This document shows, in pieces, positions 57,780 through 64,000 of a stretch of 64,000 nt of DNA. Location of the stretch: assembly GCF_018143015.1 (NCBI RefSeq), contig NC_054741.1:59146197-59210196 (forward strand), in the 5' to 3' direction. The notes beneath the pieces are model-generated. The model saw nothing but the letters and a program-made list of their open reading frames with translations, made no database searches and was not told the DNA's origin. The stretch is from Lytechinus variegatus (Eukaryota; Echinodermata; Echinoidea; Temnopleuroida; Toxopneustidae). The position numbers and the translations under genes were made by a program. Positions within the stretch are counted from its first letter, which is position 1. The number at the start of each line of letters is the position of its first letter.

Positions 57780-59820
57780 CTTCCCCTTTTTGAGACTGCA
57801 CTGCGCATGCTCAGTGTCATGAAAACAAACATCTGCAGCATATACACAATATACAAAAAATATTATTCTAAAATAAATGTTTGCTGGTTACCCCCCCCCC
57901 CCCCCCCCATCTCCCAAGAATTATGTTTGCTGGCATTGATTGTTGTGTATCTTTACACACACACAAAAAAAAAATAGAAGCACATCATCAGCTAGCTGCA
58001 CCTGATCAACCATGGCCCTGAAGTGGCAAAAAGCAGAAATCCATTATTTAATCGAGTTAATCTCAGATAGACAGGATAAGATATCTAACTGAGAAACACA
58101 ATCCTCTTTTCAGCAACCAATTCCACATCACTAAAGCACCACTGGATCCATCTTTAAGAACAAGGTAATCACTGATTGCCAATTCACTTTGAATCACGCC
58201 ATGATCATGATACAATCAGGAAACTAATCATGAATAACGTTTTCAGACATTCCAATCCTTTATACTTAAACATCATCACCTAATCTAAAATATCAAGCAT
58301 TATATTTGATTTTGACACACACAAAAAACATATCATCACCATGATCACTCTTATGAATGGAAATAACATCTGGAATAAATTCAAAGCACAATCGATTCAA
58401 TTTGATAACAGACAACAGTTTAATATATTATTTTGTCACATTTTCCACACATGAATAACCACACTTTACATGATTATTTAACTATGACTACATAGATTAT
58501 GACTGTTAAAATTAATTTTTCTGCAAGTCAAGTGATATGCATGTAAAAATTATTTTTTTTTAATTTATATACATCATACTATCATGGAATACCATCAACC
58601 CTATACAGGCCTCGGAGCCCCCCCCCCCTCAATGATTTACGCAATATTTTCGCAGCGCGAATTTTTTTTAACGTGCTCGCTGACTTTTACTTTCAAGTCT
58701 TGCGCAACTTATGAGACCAGTTTTACGCCACCCGGGTACGCGGTTCCAAAATTACGTAACATGTCAGACAAGAAATTGCTCACAAGCGTGATTTCGTGTA
58801 CAAAATCAATGCAAATTATGTTGTCAACCAAAAATCATAAATGTATGATTATTTTTAGCTTTGCTGGTTTAAATGTATTTATTTTATGCTGTTTATGATC
58901 AGAAGAGTCCCCAACAAATTTCGTTGAAAAAACAATGATATCAAATATGCATTACATAAAATTGGGAGTTGGGAGAAATTGCCAAACACAGATTTACAAA
59001 CTTTTTTTGAGGGGTTTATATTGTATCAGCAGTACTGCAGATTATATTAAATACTCATAGATAAAGAAATAACAGAAGTTTTTGATTTGTTGATGTGGTT
59101 GGGAAAATTCGTTTGAATATTGATATCATAAAAACTGTATATAGACATATCTATTCATAAATTAGGAATTATGTTGCAATGGATGACATTGTACAATAAA
59201 GACCAAGAAAAACAAATATAGTATACAGTACCTGACTCATTATCAATATTCATGAAAACTAGGGCAATACATTTAAATGTCCAGCTCAGACGTCAGATAG
59301 GGTAATACTATATTATATTTATGGTTTTAATGTACTAATATTCATCACACTGTATGATGATTAAGTATTTATTGAATATTGATATATGACTTCGGTATTA
59401 TCAATTGAAAAATACACGAAGAGCATGACAGTAAGAAAGTGAGTATTTATTTTTAAAGTAAACCTAGTTAGAAGGATCTGGTCTTTGTCTGAATGATTTT
59501 CACACTTCTCTAACTTAAAGAAATATGATGGAATTATATGATTTTGTATATATGTTGATATATCAAACACAATTATCGAAAGACTCACTTAAATTCTTAG
59601 TCTGTAGCATCTAATATCAAGATAAATGAATTTGTAAGGAAAATGCTCAAGAGCATATTTAAAGGACAAATAAGTACTGTACAGTACATTACAAAGAGAG
59701 GGTGCTAAATAAAACAATCTAAATTTCAATGCTTAAAAATAGTCAATGACCGCTATTATACTTTAGTGACATTGGAATGATGATAGGAGTACAAGTCACA
59801 TTATCGACCCTTTCCCAAAA
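57780..59820. other. AT-rich non-coding DNA
   Basis: No supported gene, RNA or clear element; a C-run at 57892-57908 and another at 58619-58628. May belong to a large decayed Harbinger element spanning the cluster at 57552 and the transposase piece at 59823. Confidence 0.4.
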
Positions 59821-59822
59821 GT

Positions 59823-60110
59823 TCAGACTGGCATAACAGAGTCTACATTTATTACTACAAATGCAATCTGCACACTGACGGAATACCTGTTCTTCCGATT
59901 AAGGAAGTACAGGGCTTGTTCCCCAAGAGGACTCCTAATGTAGACATGAGTCCCATCGATGACACCTATGACAACAGGTAGAGGTTCACTACATTCTGTA
60001 TTCCTCCTCAGATCACCCTCAAGCGTGTTGATGAGATGGAGTGCAGTCTCTTTTGAGAAGCGATACCGCATTCGAAAGGCTTCATCCATGTACAACTCAA
60101 AAGGATTCAT
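59823..60110 (-). pseudogene. Harbinger (HARBI1-like) transposase fragment
   Basis: 95 residues on the minus strand. The start NPFELYMDEAFRMRYRFSKE is the usual opening of PIF/Harbinger nucleases, followed by ALHLINTLEGDLRRNTECSE. The frame then jumps from PLPVV directly to IGVIDGTHVYIRSPLGEQAL and YFLNRKNRYSVSVQ, the first catalytic-Asp block, so roughly 80-100 residues are missing between them. After SVSVQ the reading is lost before the later catalytic residues. It is therefore inactive. A minus-strand snippet at 60694-60634 (MAENHRAHLMHLDRVNSL, with an acceptor-like and a gtaagc donor-like edge) might be a leftover exon of the same element, but this is speculative. Confidence 0.8.
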
Positions 60111-61128
60111 TCATTCCTGTAATCCCGTCAGGGTCTGGGCCTGTTGGCTATCTGTGTATACATGGAAAAAGAATTAGAGTAGACAAACATGAAAAAAAAG
60201 ATAATTCAAGATTCCCTGAACAATAGGTAAGGTTTGCTAACATTCAGCCCCCCCCCCCCTAGTCTTCTTAGGTACAGTATGGAAATAGCCCAGTCTATTT
60301 AGGATTAAGTTTGTTTTTCTTTTCCTAATTTTGTTTTTACATTAATATATGCATTGCATACATCAAGTCAAATGTTTCAAATAATCTGCTGCTTGAATTG
60401 CTGTACTCCTTTCATTCATTTTGACTCCATCCATTTTTAAATCTTGAAAATTGTCACTGCTTGTGCAAGTAGGAACGAAAATTTGCCATGTTGGTTTCAT
60501 CACTAGTGCTTCAATCAGAATCTCCTCCATATAGAAACAAGTCCTAATTTTGTCAGTTATAAAAAAGGGAAATATTTTGCAATATTAAAGCACTGCATTG
60601 GTTTACTGTTCAATTGAAACAAAGCTTACCTCTCAGAGGCTGTTGACACGATCAAGATGCATTAAATGAGCACGGTGATTTTCTGCCATTTTTTGTTCTG
60701 CATAGAAAATGAAAATGACATAGGGTTAAGTTTCAATGGCAAAGAAAATAGTCATAAGAAAGATGAGCATGAGACTAGAATGAGATTCAGTCATCAGTCA
60801 TTGAGATAACAGTTTGAGAAAATTCTCTAAAATCTGTAATCTGAAAATTGTCTCATCTCTGTAAGGACATCCCCTATTTTATCTCTGAAAACGCCAATTT
60901 TTTTCTTTGCTAAAATAAAAATACATGACTGCTCTCCCAAATTTATTTTCTTTGAAACGATTCATCATCTCAAATGAAATCTTCAAAATTGCTGAAAAGA
61001 CTAGCCTGGAGGTCCCTGGAGAGTAAAAATCAGTCTAGGCATACGTATTCATAGCCGGCCCGTAGTAGGCTTACTCATGACCATCATCATGACCATGGAT
61101 AGTACCATGGACCTGGCTACTATGATAG
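60111..61128. other. Non-coding DNA between Harbinger piece and motif element
   Basis: AT-rich, C-run at 60248-60258, no gene. A short palindromic stretch with ccatggatagtaccatgg lies at about 61093-61110. Confidence 0.45.
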
Positions 61129-61132
61129 TACT

Positions 61133-63314
61133 GGGCGATTCCACACTAGAACTTCAAAAATCTCATAAATTTAAACATGCTTTCAATAAGTCATAAGTAG
61201 TGTAATATTTTACTATGATACCTAAATTTTATGAAAATTATGTGTTTTAACCAAAACTGAAGACAGATATAGTTTTAATTGGGGGGAACAATGGAATTTT
61301 AAATTTTCAATAATTTTGCTAATTGAATAGTCAAGTACAAACACCGCCTGAAACAATGATTTGCAAAGCACGAGAAGATTGAAAATATTGCAGGTCAATA
61401 GAATAATATATCATTGATGGTTCCAAATAATATCTACAACATTTTTATGATCCATGATAAGGGCAGCCCTGATTTTTCCGAACCTATTTTTGGCAATGTC
61501 CCGTACGACACATGACAATGCAAAAGTTTTTCCTACAATTTTATTTTTGATGATGCAATTTCATAAAATCAGTTTCTCTTTCTTTGACTCATGGGTGATC
61601 GATTTATCCCATAAGGATCTAATTACTGCCCTTCATTTTTCAATTATTGTCCTATTAAAAGTTGTCCCGTACGACACACGCTGTGTCGTACGGGACATGT
61701 CCCGTACGACACACAATATATAATGCATTTAATTGCAGGATTTGGATTCAGAAACAATGAATAGTAGGCATATTTGAATTCATTTAATTGCTTTAACATA
61801 AAGTGAACTGAAAAAGTACTTTGTATCTCCATAGAACATGAAATAGGTGATTCTAAACATTTTAATTGATTTCATGTAGGCTTATTCTTTTGTGAATCCC
61901 TTCAGCTAAACTGGTGATTTTCACTGATCAGAGCAGATTAATTTCTTTTCATTGAGCATGAAAAGAAAACCTTTATAATTATTTCAACCTAGCCTGGAAG
62001 ATGACTTCCTCTTGCATGCTAATGTGGAATTATTATAAGATGTAAAAAAAATACATATCAATCATCATGATCATCTATTTGGACTTCCCTTGATGATCAC
62101 TATTTGTTTATATACAGTATTGATACTCCTTACTTTTTTCAAGTTGTAAAAAAAATCTGGAAAATAAGACAAACCATATGGTTTCATGAAATGCAGATGG
62201 GTTTGAAAAAGTAGAACCGCATTTCTTTAGAAAAAAATATTTTGTGGAATTACAAGTGACAGTTGTGACATATATCATGTAGATATACATTTTATATAAA
62301 AATTATAACATTTTAGCCCCATAATTTACACAAAGTTTCATTCATTAATTGTTTAAATAGTGTTTGGAAATCATCAATTAATTCACTAAAATATAACTTC
62401 ACACAAAACCTCAAGTTTTTCAGCTCGTAAAAATGCTGTGAACACTTGTACATTTCCCATCATGAAAAAAATTATAACATATTGCTCCCGATTGTATATA
62501 TTGAGGTTACTTAATTATATTGTCCTGAATGACTACTTATTAAAAGATTTTTCATAAAAAGGGAAGAATTTAGGGGCAATGCTCCTTCTGATTGATAAAA
62601 AGTTCTTTTTTTATTCAGGCTGCCCAGTACAACACGCAAGTGCCTGTACAACACACAAGTGTCCCGTACGACACACAAGTGTCCCGTACGACACAGAAGT
62701 GTCCTGTACGACACACAAGTGTCCCGTACGACACATTATTTTGTTTATGATATATTGACAGAAATATTCAGCTAATAGCGGTTTCTAACCTAATGAGTGT
62801 CTTAGTTTGATAGGATTATCATTATCATCAGCCAAATAATGTGATTGAAGAAGTCAAAGAGACATAAAGTAAGAAAGTTTGGCTTCAATTTAGAGATGTC
62901 CCGTACGACACATTTTGAATGTCCCGTACGCCACAATGTTCTCGAAAATTATAATTTGCTTTATTTATTCATGAATGTTTATTTTGCTTTCTTTTATAGA
63001 TGTGTTTGTTCTTGGGTAATTGAATGTCAATTTGAGTTCGGTTTCTATGAAATTTATCTGCCCAACTCACAGACTTTTGAGTACAAACTTGAGGTTTCTA
63101 AAAAAGCCACTTTTTCTGCGTCCGTACGACACATTACTATTTTAAATCTGTATTATACAGGATGTGAATTCAAGTCATGTTAAGTCTTGGTTTTTCTAAC
63201 ACTCTGGTAGTACTTGATGATCACCTATAGTTACTGGAATATTTTTAGTTTTTTCTTGTAAAAAAACTGTCAAATGTTCTCTAAATGTCCCGTACGACAC
63301 GTATGGAATCACCC
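61133..63314. mobile_element. Non-autonomous DNA element with 14 CGTACG-centred motifs
   Basis: 2,182 bp. Left end GGGCGATTCCACAC, right end reading GGGTGATTCCATAC from the other strand, flanked by TACT on both sides (61129-61132, 63315-63318). Inside are about 14 copies of gtcccgtacgacaca: starts at 61498, 61664, 61682 (inverted), 61699, six in a 20-bp tandem array from 62621 to 62735, 62898, 62921, 63120 and 63287. The last one abuts the right terminus. No transposase or credible frame. A 4-bp target and dispersed binding-site-like motifs suggest a DNA transposon derivative (Sola-type elements make 4-bp targets), but the family is not recognised. Confidence 0.72.
62621..62736 (+). repeat. 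20-bp tandem array of the CGTACG motif
   Basis: Six units of caagtgtcccgtacgacaca with small changes in the first two and the fifth; exact 20-bp spacing. Confidence 0.9.
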
Positions 63315-63397
63315 TACTAACTGAACTTCTGTCAGTTCTGAATCTGATTATCATTCTGAGACTGACTCACTGAGTGCACCGTAGGCGTAGTTAGCCT

Positions 63398-63455
63398 GGG
63401 CGTTGTGGGGAGTGAAAGTTATATACTGTACGTAGCTCACTCCCCACTAACGCCT
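63398..63455. other. Strong hairpin
   Basis: ggcgttgtggggagtga pairs with tcactccccactaacgcc across a loop of about 21 bases, 16 of 17 positions paired. No gene attached; could be a small fold-back element. Confidence 0.7.
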
Positions 63456-63795
63456 GGAATCACCGTACATGCCTTTGCGTGTCGGACAGGATTACCCATG
63501 GTGAACCTAGACCTAAATCACCAATTTTAGTTATAGTTTTTCGCCCAAAGTTATGTACATGGGCAAGTTTTATGTTTACCCCCATTTAAATATATTTTTC
63601 TTAATTTCCATTAAATAAATAGTCGTAAAATTGAAAGAAGTTAAGAGCAAGAGCGTTCACTTACCCCCGTCTGTTTATGCCGCCATTTTGATTTCTTTTG
63701 TTATGATACCTAGATACACACGCGGTAACACGCGTGCAGAGCTGCAACTTAGATTTAAAAAATACTTGCATTTGTTAATTAAAATACCGATTTGT

Positions 63796-64000
63796 AAAAT
63801 ATTTGTTTCGGTTGATAAATATCATGACATAATTTATGCAAATATTTTTTTATTCCAAGTTGGCAGTCAAACCGCCAACTTGGATTAAAAAATTATTTGC
63901 ATCTGCCGATAGATATCAGGAATCGCAAAATATATTTTTTTTATCGATAAATATCATATAAATTATTTCATGATATTTATCAACCGAAACAAATATTTTA
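63796..64000. mobile_element. Fold-back element at the window edge
   Basis: The centre is a perfect inverted repeat, ccaagttggc / gccaacttgg (63857-63883). The arms continue: the left arm (taaaatatttgtttcggttg at 63796 onward) reappears inverted at the very end of the window (caaccgaaacaaatatttta, to 64000). The right arm has an extra piece, so the arms are unequal. The element probably extends past 64000. Confidence 0.75.

Noticed and set aside
62621-62736. CRISPR-like array for the 20-bp repeats
   Set aside because: No spacers between repeats; a simple tandem array.
62845-63183. 112-codon frame inside the CGTACG-motif element
   Set aside because: Low-complexity, AT-driven composition, no domain; treated as chance.

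Overview
The window is AT-rich animal DNA with long non-coding stretches, two single-exon TRIM genes and dense, nested transposon remains (LINEs, an LTR element, SINEs, hAT-, Tc1-, Harbinger- and ISL2EU-like DNA elements, many MITEs). The TRIM/beta-propeller gene type, the repeat styles and the base composition suggest a marine deuterostome, most likely a sea urchin. That assignment is inferred from general familiarity and was not tested by search.

Layout. 1-1217: 5'-truncated L1/Tx1-type LINE (minus). 1560-14726: locus A, consisting of an upstream block, TRIM gene A (2650-4488) and downstream non-coding DNA, interrupted by a LINE scrap, a 42-bp tandem array, MITEs and a whole-looking Ty3/gypsy element (8286-14061). 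14725-21315: a three-level nest (LINE split by an opposite LINE, itself split by a 1.1-kb tandem-repeat element). 21894-26250: a tandem duplication of the upstream block of locus B. 26150-41890: locus B with TRIM gene B (27738-29573) and the same downstream order as A, carrying its own set of insertions. 42000-47900: a MITE field with nested hAT-like elements. 48000-50172: a third copy of the TRIM upstream block with no TRIM after it. 50703-53322: a DNA element with long terminal inverted repeats. 53426-54330: third copy of the tandem-repeat element. 54340-57550: CpG- and GGCCTA-rich DNA with one possible first exon. 57550-64000: Harbinger remains, a 2.2-kb element studded with a 15-bp CGTACG-centred motif, and a long fold-back at the window edge.

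The host genes are the two TRIM paralogues, predicted E3 ubiquitin ligases (RING, two B-boxes, coiled coil, propeller). They came from one segmental duplication. Each copy has since collected different insertions, so A and B serve as empty-site controls for one another: the gypsy element, the 42-bp array and several MITEs are A- or B-specific. The most notable undescribed-looking items are the CGTACG-motif element (61133-63314), the element that spreads perfect AGGTCA direct repeats (three copies), a SINE with a 7SL-RNA-like head (about 35672-35855), and an ISL2EU-like element keeping a zinc-finger exon (40238-41359). All calls were made by eye; no database search or folding program was run.
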